DNA of 64,000 nucleotides from OCS116 cluster bacterium AG-435-F03 (GTDB lineage Bacteria; Pseudomonadota; Alphaproteobacteria; MED-G09), in assembly GCA_003212795.1 (NCBI GenBank), contig QCOV01000002.1:1-64000 (forward strand). The letters run 5' to 3'. A program made the position numbers and the translations under genes. The notes below the pieces were generated by a model, which saw only the letters and a list, made by a program, of their open reading frames with translations, was not told the DNA's origin and ran no database searches. Positions 1 to 8,054 of the stretch are shown here, one piece after another; within the stretch, counting starts at the first letter, position 1; each line of letters begins with the position of its first letter.

Positions 1-99
1 GTATTTAGAATTCGATGCAGAAGTGCCAATATTTACTCCTTTTACAGAAGGTAAAGTTGGAAATTTTGTAGGCGCCAATGGTGATTTTTTTAATTTCAT
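1..99 (-). CDS. argJ: Glutamate N-acetyltransferase / amino-acid acetyltransferase ArgJ, N-terminal fragment
   Basis: Only the first 33 codons lie in the window; the gene runs off the left edge. ArgJ moves the acetyl group from N-acetylornithine to glutamate in arginine synthesis. The fragment begins MKLKKSPLAPTKFP and continues with a GV-x-IGT-x-A pattern, which matches the remembered N-terminus of alphaproteobacterial ArgJ (SPLAP, FP-x-LP, GV, TAA). The ATG is at 97-99. It is transcribed away from secA, an arrangement common in this class. The rightward frame over the same bases is open for 41 codons to a stop at 127, but resembles nothing recognised. The call rests on a short match from memory. 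Confidence 0.8.
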   Translation of the reverse strand, partial: MKLKKSPLAPTKFPTLPSVKGVNIGTSASNSKY

Positions 100-178
100 T
101 TTTAACCTTATAATAAATACTAATTAATGATTTAATAAACTAAACTAAATTATAGATAAACATGATTTTTTTGTTTAG

Positions 179-207
179 TTGACAATCATGAATTGAATTC
201 CTAAATG
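179..207 (+). promoter_or_regulatory. Candidate sigma-70 promoter of secA
   Basis: A perfect TTGACA (179-184) is followed by a 17-base spacer and TAAATG (202-207), about 33 bases before the secA ATG. The -10 match is weak. An 8-base inverted repeat (AACTAAAC at 138-145 with GTTTAGTT at 173-180) ends at the -35 box and could be an operator or chance in AT-rich DNA. Confidence 0.4.
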
Positions 208-240
208 AATTATAGTTTTATAAGAGAGTAATGTAAGAAT

Positions 241-2898
241 ATGGCTAGTTTGAACACATTTTTAAATAAAATATTTGGATCAAGCAATGATCGTAATTTA
301 AGAAAATTTAAAAAACGCTTAGAAGAAATCAATGCTCTTGAACCTGTTTATGAAAAACTTGCCGATCAAGAGTTAGTAAATAAAACTAATTTTTTTAAAG
401 AAAAATTAAAAAATGACACTTCTTTAGATGAAATTCTGAATGATGCTTTTGCTGTAGTAAGAGAGGCAAGTAAAAGAACGCTTGGACAAAGACATTTTGA
501 TGTTCAAATAATTGGCGGTTTAATACTAAACGATGGAAAAATAACTGAGATGAAAACAGGTGAAGGTAAAACTTTGGTCTCAACTCTCCCAGCTTATTTA
601 AATTCTTTAACAGGTAATGGTGTTCATATAGTTACGGTAAATGATTATCTTGCTAAAAGAGACTCTGAATGGATGGGAGAAATTTTCAAATTTCTTGGCC
701 TTAAAGTTGGTGTGATTTATTCGGGTCAAAATGATGAGGAAAAACAAGAGGCATATAGTGCTGATATAACTTATGGAACAAATAATGAATTTGGTTTTGA
801 TTATTTAAGAGATAATATGAAACATTCTACTGATCAAATGTTTCAAAAAAAGCGAAATTTTGCAATCGTAGATGAAGTTGACTCAATATTGATTGATGAA
901 GCTAGAACACCGTTAATAATATCTGGAATGATTGAAGATAAATCTGATCTATATGTTAAAATCGATAGATTAATACCTAAAATTGAAGATAAAGATATTG
1001 ATATTGATGAGAAATCTAAATCAATAAATTTGACCGAAAGCGGAAATGAATCTTTAGACAAAATTCTTATTAAAGAGGGCTTTATTGATGAAAAGGCATC
1101 TATTTATGATATTGAAAATGTATCTCTTGTTCATCATATCAACCAAGCATTAAAAGCTCATAAGCTCTTTCATAAGGATACCGACTATCTAGTAAAAGAT
1201 AACCAAGTAATAATAATAGACGAATTCACTGGTCGTATGATGGAAGGACGAAGATTTTCTGATGGCCTTCATCAAGCATTAGAAGCAAAAGAAAAAGTAA
1301 CTATCCAACCTGAGAATCAGACTTTAGCTTCAATAACCTTCCAGAACTACTTCCGTTTATATAATAAATTATCTGGTATGACTGGAACTGCTCTAACAGA
1401 AGCGGAGGAGTTTATGGATATATATGGCTTGGGAGTAATATCTGTCCCAACAAATATGCCAGTAACAAGAGTTGACTCTGATGATGAAATTTATCGAACT
1501 TCAGAAGAAAAATATGAAGCTATAATAAATAATGTTATTGAATGTAATAGTCGTAAACAGCCAGTTCTAGTAGGTACTGTTAGCATTGAAAAATCTGAAA
1601 TTTTATCGAAACTATTAAAATCTAAAAAAATTAACCACAATGTTTTGAATGCTCGATATCATGAAAAAGAAGCAGACATTATCGCACAAGCGGGTAAACC
1701 AGGGGCTGTAACAATTGCTACAAATATGGCAGGGAGAGGTACTGATATTCAGCTAGGGGGAAATGTAGAAGACACAACACAGCTTACCGATGATCAAATA
1801 GATTTAAAAAAGCAGGTCATTGGTTCAGGAGGTCTTTTTGTAATTGGAACAGAGAGACATGAAAGCAGAAGGATAGATAATCAATTAAGGGGAAGATCTG
1901 GAAGACAAGGTGATCCTGGTGAATCTAAATTTTATCTAAGTTTAGAGGATGACTTAATGAGAATTTTTGGATCAGATAGACTTGATAACATACTTCAAAG
2001 ACTTGGTTTAGATGATGGCGAAGCAATTGTTCATCCATGGATAAATACTGCACTTGAAAGAGCACAGAAAAAGGTTGAATCCAGAAATTTTGATATTAGA
2101 AAAAATCTATTAAAATTTGATAATGTTATGAATGATCAAAGAAAAGTAATTTTTGATCAAAGGTTAGAGATTTTAGAGCAGGAAGATCTTACAGAAACTG
2201 TAAAAGATATGCGCCAAGAAGTACTTTTTAACCTCTTAAATTATTCAATACCTGAAAAAACTTTTGTTGATGATTGGGATGGAGATAAACTTGAAAAAGA
2301 TATAAATAGAATTTTCACAATAAAATTACCAATTAAGAATTGGATGGAAGAAGATGGTGTTGATTCTGAATATATTAGGGAAAAAATTTCACAAGAAATA
2401 GAAGATGAATATGATAAAAAATCTAGTGAATTTGGAAAGGATTTAATAAAAAATCTTGAAAAAACTATTGTACTACAATCTATTGATCAAAATTGGAAAG
2501 ACCATCTAGGACAACTTGAAAATCTTAGGCAAATTGTTGGTTTAAGGGGATATGGACAAAGAGACCCTTTGAGTGAGTACAAATCAGAATCTTTTTCTTT
2601 ATTTGAAGAATTATTGGATAACTTTAGAGAGGATGTTACTAGAATACTATTCCATATTAGAATGGCGTCGAATGAAGGCCTTAGTAAAATAAATAAGGAA
2701 AATACTATTAATCAAAAAGCTTTAAAAGAACAAAAACCAGGAAATATTAATGAAAGCAAGGTTAGCAAAACTGTAACAATAAGAAAAAATAATCAACAAA
2801 TTGATCCAAATGATCCTTCTACATGGGGTAAAGTTGGAAGAAACGATCTTTGCCCTTGTGGATCAGGAAAAAAATATAAACACTGTCATGGTAAATAA
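241..2898 (+). CDS. secA: Preprotein translocase ATPase SecA
   Basis: SecA is the motor ATPase that pushes unfolded precursors through SecYEG at the inner membrane. The 885-residue protein is of normal length. It carries the Walker A motif GEGKT at about residues 107-111, the DEVD Walker B at about 211-214, a second helicase core half with TNMAGRGTD and [13 protein letters not shown], and a C-terminal zinc-binding SEC-C tail ([15 protein letters not shown]) that binds SecB or ribosomes. The stop touches the stop of the convergent accA with no base between them. Start chosen at the ATG at 241, which gives the usual N-terminal helix before the DEAD core. Confidence 0.98.
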   Translation: MASLNTFLNKIFGSSNDRNLRKFKKRLEEINALEPVYEKLADQELVNKTNFFKEKLKNDTSLDEILNDAFAVVREASKRTLGQRHFDVQIIGGLILNDGKITEMKTGEGKTLVSTLPAYLNSLTGNGVHIVTVNDYLAKRDSEWMGEIFKFLGLKVGVIYSGQNDEEKQEAYSADITYGTNNEFGFDYLRDNMKHSTDQMFQKKRNFAIVDEVDSILIDEARTPLIISGMIEDKSDLYVKIDRLIPKIEDKDIDIDEKSKSINLTESGNESLDKILIKEGFIDEKASIYDIENVSLVHHINQALKAHKLFHKDTDYLVKDNQVIIIDEFTGRMMEGRRFSDGLHQALEAKEKVTIQPENQTLASITFQNYFRLYNKLSGMTGTALTEAEEFMDIYGLGVISVPTNMPVTRVDSDDEIYRTSEEKYEAIINNVIECNSRKQPVLVGTVSIEKSEILSKLLKSKKINHNVLNARYHEKEADIIAQAGKPGAVTIATNMAGRGTDIQLGGNVEDTTQLTDDQIDLKKQVIGSGGLFVIGTERHESRRIDNQLRGRSGRQGDPGESKFYLSLEDDLMRIFGSDRLDNILQRLGLDDGEAIVHPWINTALERAQKKVESRNFDIRKNLLKFDNVMNDQRKVIFDQRLEILEQEDLTETVKDMRQEVLFNLLNYSIPEKTFVDDWDGDKLEKDINRIFTIKLPIKNWMEEDGVDSEYIREKISQEIEDEYDKKSSEFGKDLIKNLEKTIVLQSIDQNWKDHLGQLENLRQIVGLRGYGQRDPLSEYKSESFSLFEELLDNFREDVTRILFHIRMASNEGLSKINKENTINQKALKEQKPGNINESKVSKTVTIRKNNQQIDPNDPSTWGKVGRNDLCPCGSGKKYKHCHGK

Positions 2899-3855
2899 TT
2901 ATAAGTTTTGACCAATTTCTAAAAATTTATCTCTTCTTTTTTGTATTAACTCTAATTCAGTAAATTGATTTAATTCGACTATTGTGTCTTTTAAATGTGA
3001 TTTAACTTGAGATATAATTTGAATAGGTTCTCGATGAGCTCCTCCTAGAGGTTCGTCAATTATTTTATCAATAATACCCAATTTCAACAAATCATTAGCA
3101 GTAATTTTCATAGACTCTGCAGCATCCTTAGCTCGTTCTGAACTTCTCCACAATATTGATGCTGAGGCCTCAGGGGATGCAACAGTGTAAATAGAATGTT
3201 CAAGCATAAAAACTTTATTTGCTGCTGCTAGAGCGATAGCGCCACCAGACCCACCTTCACCAATAATGATTGATATTACAGGGACTTTTAAAGAAAGTGT
3301 ACAATCGGTTGAACGAGCAATTGCTTCTGATTGGCCTCTTTCTTCAGCACCAATACCTGGATAAGCACCTGGTGTATCAACAAAAGTAATTACGGGAATA
3401 TTAAATTGTTCCGCTAATCGCATTAATCTTATTGATTTTCTATATCCTTCTGGATGAGCCATTCCGAAGTTATGCTTGAGTCTTGTTTCAGTATCATTTC
3501 CTTTTTCATGCCCAATAAGCATAACAGATTGGTTATCAATTTTTCCTAAACCACCAATTATAGCCTTATCCTCTCCAAATAATCTATCTCCAGAAAGAAT
3601 TACAAAATCATCAAGTATACCTTCAGCATAGTTTGTAAAATGCGGTCTATTTGGGTGTCGAGCTACCTGTGTTTTTTCCCAAGTAGATAAATTAGAATAT
3701 TTTTCTTCTAGCCAGTCTTGGGATCGCTTTTCTAATTTTGAAATATCGTCTATTGAAACATTATTATCATCTGAGCTTAATCTGATTTCATTTAATTCAC
3801 GGATTTTTCCTTCAATTTCAGATAAAGATTTCTCAAAATCTAAATAACTAACCAT
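2899..3855 (-). CDS. accA: Acetyl-CoA carboxylase carboxyltransferase subunit alpha
   Basis: AccA, with AccD, transfers the carboxyl group from carboxybiotin to acetyl-CoA, giving malonyl-CoA for fatty-acid synthesis. The 318-residue protein has the family length. It shows the coiled N-terminal region, the RHPNRPHF-x-NY segment, and the crotonase-like core with FVDTPGAYPGIGAEERGQ and GEGGSGGAIAL, which form the oxyanion and CoA-binding loops. It converges on secA with no gap and lies downstream of xerD on the same strand, separated by 48 bases; the xerD-accA order is common in alphaproteobacteria. No paired accD is seen in the window, as usual. Confidence 0.97.
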   Translation of the reverse strand: MVSYLDFEKSLSEIEGKIRELNEIRLSSDDNNVSIDDISKLEKRSQDWLEEKYSNLSTWEKTQVARHPNRPHFTNYAEGILDDFVILSGDRLFGEDKAIIGGLGKIDNQSVMLIGHEKGNDTETRLKHNFGMAHPEGYRKSIRLMRLAEQFNIPVITFVDTPGAYPGIGAEERGQSEAIARSTDCTLSLKVPVISIIIGEGGSGGAIALAAANKVFMLEHSIYTVASPEASASILWRSSERAKDAAESMKITANDLLKLGIIDKIIDEPLGGAHREPIQIISQVKSHLKDTIVELNQFTELELIQKRRDKFLEIGQNL

Positions 3856-3903
3856 TTATATACCCATAGTAAAAAAGTAAATTGCAACTGAAATTACTAT
3901 AAG

Positions 3904-4935
3904 TCAACTAAGAGATTTTCCCAAAGGGTGGTTTTTTAATACTGTCTCAACCGTTTCAGAATCTAAAATATGTGTATAAATTTCTGTAGTAGAGACATTT
4001 GAATGACCAAGAAGTTGTTGAATCACTCTAATATCAGCACCTTTATTGAGCATATGTGTAGCAAATGCATGCCTTAACTTGTGAGGTGTTAACTGATTAT
4101 TATTAAATCCTAATTCAATGGATATTTCAGATAATATTTTGTTTACTGAATCTCTTGTAATATGACCTGATACTCCATGAGAAGGAAATAAGAATTCAGA
4201 TGAATCAGGATTACAATTAAGCCATTCTTTTATAGCTTTTGAGGCTTTTGCAGTAAAATATGCATTTCTTTCTTTTCCGCCTTTTCCAAAAACAACTAAA
4301 GTTCTCTTATTAAGATCAATGTCTCCAATTTTTAAATTAATCAATTCACTAACTCGCAGGCCTGTTGAATACAGAATCTCAATAAGGCATTTTATTTTTT
4401 TCATCTTTTTTTGTTTTGCGATGCTATCACTTTTTAAAGAATTTTTTCTTATGTGATTCAATAAAGAATCTATATCTTTTTCATTTAATACTGTTGGCAG
4501 GTTTCTCTTAACACTTGGTTTATCAATAAACTCGATAGGATTTTCAACTACATTTTTTTGTTTAAGCTCATAATCATAAAATTGTTTCAAAGTAGAATGA
4601 AATCTTGCTCTTGAAGTATTTTTGAAACCATTCTTTTCTAATTGAAAAAAAAAATCTCCCAAAATATTATGATTTAGTTGTCTTAGAGAAGTTAATTTTT
4701 TTTTACTAGATTCTTTATTGATTGATTCATATAAGTTTTTTTTTCTCTTTGGTGAAACATTTTTTTTAAACCAATTAGAATCGAAAAGATACATGCATAA
4801 AAGCTTAAAATCCCTTTTATAAGAAAAAATAGTATTTTGACTTAATCCTTTTTCAACAATTAAAAAATCAAAAAAGATTTCTAAAATTCTATTTTGGTCT
4901 CTCCAGAATGTTTTCCAATCCGAATTTATCATCAC
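3904..4935 (-). CDS. xerD: Site-specific tyrosine recombinase XerD-like
   Basis: XerD acts with XerC at dif to resolve chromosome dimers. Catalytic residues of tyrosine recombinases are visible: R194 in TGLRVSEL, K218 in GKGGKER, H285 and R288 in HKLRHAFATH, H311 in LLGHSNVSTTEIYTH and the nucleophile Y320. At 343 residues it is about 40 longer than typical XerD; extra basic sequence sits near residues 53-85 in the N-terminal core-binding domain and near 163-182 just before the catalytic domain. XerD is preferred over XerC from the position between accA and a divergent aroK-aroB pair, but no XerC is present for comparison. It is a chromosomal housekeeping copy, with no integrase or phage neighbours. 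Confidence 0.85.
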   Translation of the reverse strand: MMINSDWKTFWRDQNRILEIFFDFLIVEKGLSQNTIFSYKRDFKLLCMYLFDSNWFKKNVSPKRKKNLYESINKESSKKKLTSLRQLNHNILGDFFFQLEKNGFKNTSRARFHSTLKQFYDYELKQKNVVENPIEFIDKPSVKRNLPTVLNEKDIDSLLNHIRKNSLKSDSIAKQKKMKKIKCLIEILYSTGLRVSELINLKIGDIDLNKRTLVVFGKGGKERNAYFTAKASKAIKEWLNCNPDSSEFLFPSHGVSGHITRDSVNKILSEISIELGFNNNQLTPHKLRHAFATHMLNKGADIRVIQQLLGHSNVSTTEIYTHILDSETVETVLKNHPLGKSLS

Positions 4936-4951
4936 TAGTGCAATTAATCCT

Positions 4952-5086
4952 TCAATTAATAAACAAATCTCTTTCAGTAATAACTTTGTTTATTTCTTTA
5001 ATCTCTGGATTTCCATTATTATTTATAAAAGATACCACCACATAAAGGCCTAAAATAAGCAAAAAAAAGGTAATAAATTTTTTCAT
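4952..5086 (-). CDS. Small predicted membrane-anchored protein (44 aa), unknown
   Basis: A 44-codon reading frame starts at ATG 5084-5086 and ends at TGA 4952-4954. It begins MKKFITFFLLILGLYVVVSF, which looks like a signal-anchor or single membrane helix, and ends in a short charged tail (NPEIKEINKVITERDLFIN). An AGGT lies about 6 bases before the ATG. It is on the xerD strand, 16 bases upstream of xerD, in the gap between xerD and the divergent aroK. I do not recognise the family. Small ORFs in AT-rich DNA are often spurious, but the basic start followed by a clean hydrophobic run supports a real product. Confidence 0.4.
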   Translation of the reverse strand: MKKFITFFLLILGLYVVVSFINNNGNPEIKEINKVITERDLFIN

Positions 5087-5177
5087 AAAATACCTGATAT
5101 CGTAATTATATATGTTTTAAGCCTAAATTTAGTATAAAAATAGTAAATTAATATTTTTTATTTAGTAAAAACTTATA

Positions 5178-5726
5178 ATGATTAATAAAATAACAAGAAT
5201 TTCTTTAACTGGCATGATGGGCTCAGGAAAAACTAGTATTGGAAAAATACTCGCAAAGAAGATTAGTTTACCATTTTATGATTCTGATAATGATATTGAA
5301 GATAAATTAAACATAAAAATCTCAGAAATATTTGAAAAATATGGTGAAAGCTGGTTTAGGGAACAAGAAGAAAAAATATGTAATGATATCCTTAAAAAGG
5401 AAAAATTTGTTTTGGCTTTAGGAGGTGGTGCAATAACAAATAAGTTAATTAGAGATAATATCGCAAAAAATAGTCTTCTAGTATATTTAAAAACAGATGA
5501 AAATATCTTGTTTGAAAGACTAAAAAACGATAAATCAAGACCTTTATTGAAAGGAACTAACTTTAAAAAACAAATTAATAGTATTCTTAAGGATAGAGAA
5601 AAACTCTATTCTGAAAGTGATATAATTATTGAAAATAATGCAAATGATATTGAAGCTGTAGTTGAAGAAATAATATCCTTAATAAAAAAAGTAAATTATG
5701 ACAAAAACAAAAACCATAACAATTAA
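5178..5726 (+). CDS. aroK: Shikimate kinase
   Basis: AroK phosphorylates shikimate at the 3-hydroxyl with ATP in the aromatic amino-acid (chorismate) pathway. The 182-residue protein has the P-loop GMMGSGKT (12-19), the D37/D39 shikimate and Mg site, R61 in WFREQE, the GGG substrate loop (82-84) and R121 in the RPLL lid. Its last 29 bases overlap aroB in another frame, so the pair is translationally coupled. It is divergent from xerD. Later chorismate users in this window are tyrA and the chorismate mutase at 48978-51709. Confidence 0.96.
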   Translation: MINKITRISLTGMMGSGKTSIGKILAKKISLPFYDSDNDIEDKLNIKISEIFEKYGESWFREQEEKICNDILKKEKFVLALGGGAITNKLIRDNIAKNSLLVYLKTDENILFERLKNDKSRPLLKGTNFKKQINSILKDREKLYSESDIIIENNANDIEAVVEEIISLIKKVNYDKNKNHNN

Positions 5727-6810
5727 TTTAGATAGAAATTCTTATGATATCCATATAGGTGAAAATTTAGCTAATGAAATACCTAATATTATTTCACCCT
5801 TTGTGAAAAGGAATAAAATCTTCATAGTTTGCGATGAAAGTCTTGGATCAATAATACTACCAGAAATTAAAAATTCATTTATCGAGGCGGGCTTCGAAGT
5901 ACTTATATCTTTAGTGAAATCCGGTGAGGAAAGTAAAAGTTTTGAAAGTTTGGAACTTACAATATCAGAGCTTTTAGATAATGGAATTGAAAGAAACGAT
6001 ACAGTAATTGCTATAGGTGGAGGAGTAATTGGCGATTTAGCAGGATTTATAAGTTCGATAATTTATAGAGGTATAAATTTTATCCAAGTACCAACAACTC
6101 TATTAGCACAAGTTGATTCTTCTGTAGGAGGTAAAACAGCAATAAATGTCAAACAAGGTAAAAATTTAATTGGGTCATTTTATCAACCTAAAGCAGTAAT
6201 AACTGATGTGAGTTTTTTATCATCTCTTTCAGAAAGAGAGATAAAATGTGGATTATCAGAAATTGTTAAATATGGAGTCATTGGTGATAGAGATTTTTTT
6301 TATTGGTTAAAAGAAAATGTCGACAACCTAACCAAACTAAATCAGGATTGTCTAATCTATGCAATTGAAAAATCTTGCTCAATGAAGGCAAATATAGTTC
6401 AGAAAGATGAAAAAGAGAGAGGAGATAGAGCCTTACTAAATTTTGGTCATACATTTGGACATGCTCTTGAAAAACACTTTACAAAAAATGAGGTACTTCT
6501 GCATGGAGAAGCTGTAGCTATAGGAATGGCATATGCTTCAAAGTTTTCTGCAAATACTGGCATCCTTAAGAAAGATGAATGTGATGAGATTATAAATCTT
6601 ATATCTGATATAGGTTTACCTATATCAATAAATGACATAAAAGGTGAGATCACAAAAGAAGAAATATTAAATTTAATGATGTTTGACAAAAAAAGAGTAA
6701 ACCAAAAAAATACACTAATTTTATTGAATAGAATTGGTGAAGCTTTTATCAATAATGATATTTCTGATAAAGAAATAATAGATTTCTTTAATATGGAGAA
6801 CATCCAATAA
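5698..6810 (+). CDS. aroB: 3-dehydroquinate synthase
   Basis: AroB converts DAHP to 3-dehydroquinate using NAD and a metal, the second step of the shikimate pathway. The 370-residue protein shows the NAD-binding GGGVIGDLAGF segment, the PTTLLAQVDSSVGGKTAIN signature, the metal site ending NFGHTFGHALE and the HGEAVAIGM motif. The ATG lies inside the end of aroK (29-base overlap). A start a few codons later is possible, but the N-terminal TITINLDRNSYDIHIG strand begins right after this ATG as in the family. Its TAA overlaps the ATG of the next gene by one base (TAATG). Confidence 0.96.
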   Translation: MTKTKTITINLDRNSYDIHIGENLANEIPNIISPFVKRNKIFIVCDESLGSIILPEIKNSFIEAGFEVLISLVKSGEESKSFESLELTISELLDNGIERNDTVIAIGGGVIGDLAGFISSIIYRGINFIQVPTTLLAQVDSSVGGKTAINVKQGKNLIGSFYQPKAVITDVSFLSSLSEREIKCGLSEIVKYGVIGDRDFFYWLKENVDNLTKLNQDCLIYAIEKSCSMKANIVQKDEKERGDRALLNFGHTFGHALEKHFTKNEVLLHGEAVAIGMAYASKFSANTGILKKDECDEIINLISDIGLPISINDIKGEITKEEILNLMMFDKKRVNQKNTLILLNRIGEAFINNDISDKEIIDFFNMENIQ

Positions 6811-8051
6811 TGCTTATATCAATAAGTATTCTTATAGGTTCAATAATAGGTTTAATAATTCTTTCAGCTTTTTTTTCTGGATCTGAAACCGCTATGACAG
6901 CTGTTTCTGAAGCAAGGATGAAGCATCTATCAGAAAATGGTGATAAAAGGGCAGAAGTAGTTGAAAAATTAATAGACCAAAAAGCTGATTTAATTAGTAC
7001 AATGCTATTAGCAAGTAATCTTATTAATATTTTAGCTTCTGCTCTAGCAACAAGTCTTCTTATAACAATTTTCGGTGACTTTGGGATTATTATCTCAACA
7101 GTTCTTATGACTACTTTAGTTGTTATTTTTGGTGAGATTCTTCCAAAATTATTAGCTTTAAAATACAATGACTATTGGGTTCTTGTGTCTTCTTACTCAA
7201 TGGAATTAACCATGAAAATTCTTGGGCCTATATCAAATATAGCTACAAAAATATCTTACTTATTTTTAAGAGATAATGAAGAAATATCACTTCTTGTAGA
7301 CCCACATGATGAAATACGCGGACAAATAAATATACACCATGAGGATGGAATTGTTAAAAAAGGTGATAAGGATATGTTAGGCGGAATACTTGATCTGCCA
7401 GATGTTACAGTTGAAGATGTCATGACACATAGAAAAAATATTCTAACAATTGACTGTGATACTGATCATAACAAAGTCTTATCATTAATGTTAGAAAATC
7501 CATATACAAGAGTACCAATTTGGAAGAAAGATAAAGATAACTTTATTGGCATTTTACATATCAAAGATCTTCTAAAAAAATCTATATCAAAAGAAGAATT
7601 TGAAATAAGCAATATACTTGTTGAACCTTGGTTTGTTCCTGAAACAACAAGTCTAAAAGAACAATTATCTGCCTTTTTAGAAAAAAAGACACATATGGCT
7701 CTTGTAGTAGATGAATATGGGGCTCTTATGGGATTAATTACTCTTGAAGATATTCTAGAAGAAATTGTCGGTCAAATTACTGATGAACATGATGATGAAG
7801 ATGAGGATATTCTTCCTGAACAAGCAAATATGATAAAGGTTGATGGGGACTCGAGCATTCGCGATATAAATAGAGAATACGGTTGGAAACTTCCCGATGA
7901 TGAGGCAGCAACAATTGCAGGTCTTATTATCCACGAAACAAGATCAATACCTAAAAAGGGAAGTATATATAGCTTCCACGGTTTTAGATTTAAGATTCTT
8001 GATAGACAAAGAAATCAAATAACATCTATCAGAATTCAGAAAGAAATCTAA
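6810..8051 (+). CDS. CNNM/CBS-domain membrane protein, CorC/HlyC-type transporter
   Basis: This 413-residue protein has the layout of the CNNM/CorC/MpfA family. Residues 1 to about 150 form a CNNM membrane domain with the FFSGSETAMTAVSEARM signature and FGEILPK. A CBS pair follows at about 195-310 (VEDVMTHRKNILTID, HMALVVDEYG, LEDILEEIVG), then a C-terminal CorC_HlyC domain at about 325-410. Family members export Mg2+ or are linked to Mg/Co resistance; the older haemolysin name is historical. It is coupled to aroB by a one-base stop/start overlap, an order (aroK-aroB-corC-like) seen in many alphaproteobacteria. It converges on the TonB receptor gene three bases downstream. Confidence 0.9.
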   Translation: MLISISILIGSIIGLIILSAFFSGSETAMTAVSEARMKHLSENGDKRAEVVEKLIDQKADLISTMLLASNLINILASALATSLLITIFGDFGIIISTVLMTTLVVIFGEILPKLLALKYNDYWVLVSSYSMELTMKILGPISNIATKISYLFLRDNEEISLLVDPHDEIRGQINIHHEDGIVKKGDKDMLGGILDLPDVTVEDVMTHRKNILTIDCDTDHNKVLSLMLENPYTRVPIWKKDKDNFIGILHIKDLLKKSISKEEFEISNILVEPWFVPETTSLKEQLSAFLEKKTHMALVVDEYGALMGLITLEDILEEIVGQITDEHDDEDEDILPEQANMIKVDGDSSIRDINREYGWKLPDDEAATIAGLIIHETRSIPKKGSIYSFHGFRFKILDRQRNQITSIRIQKEI

Positions 8052-8054
8052 TTA

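Noticed and set aside
1-127. 41-codon rightward open frame at the left edge
   Set aside because: It covers the antisense of argJ and gives no recognised motif, while the leftward frame matches ArgJ.
3904-4935. XerD as a phage or integron integrase
   Set aside because: Neighbours are all housekeeping genes, no att sites or mobile genes were seen, and the arrangement near accA and aroKB is normal for XerD.
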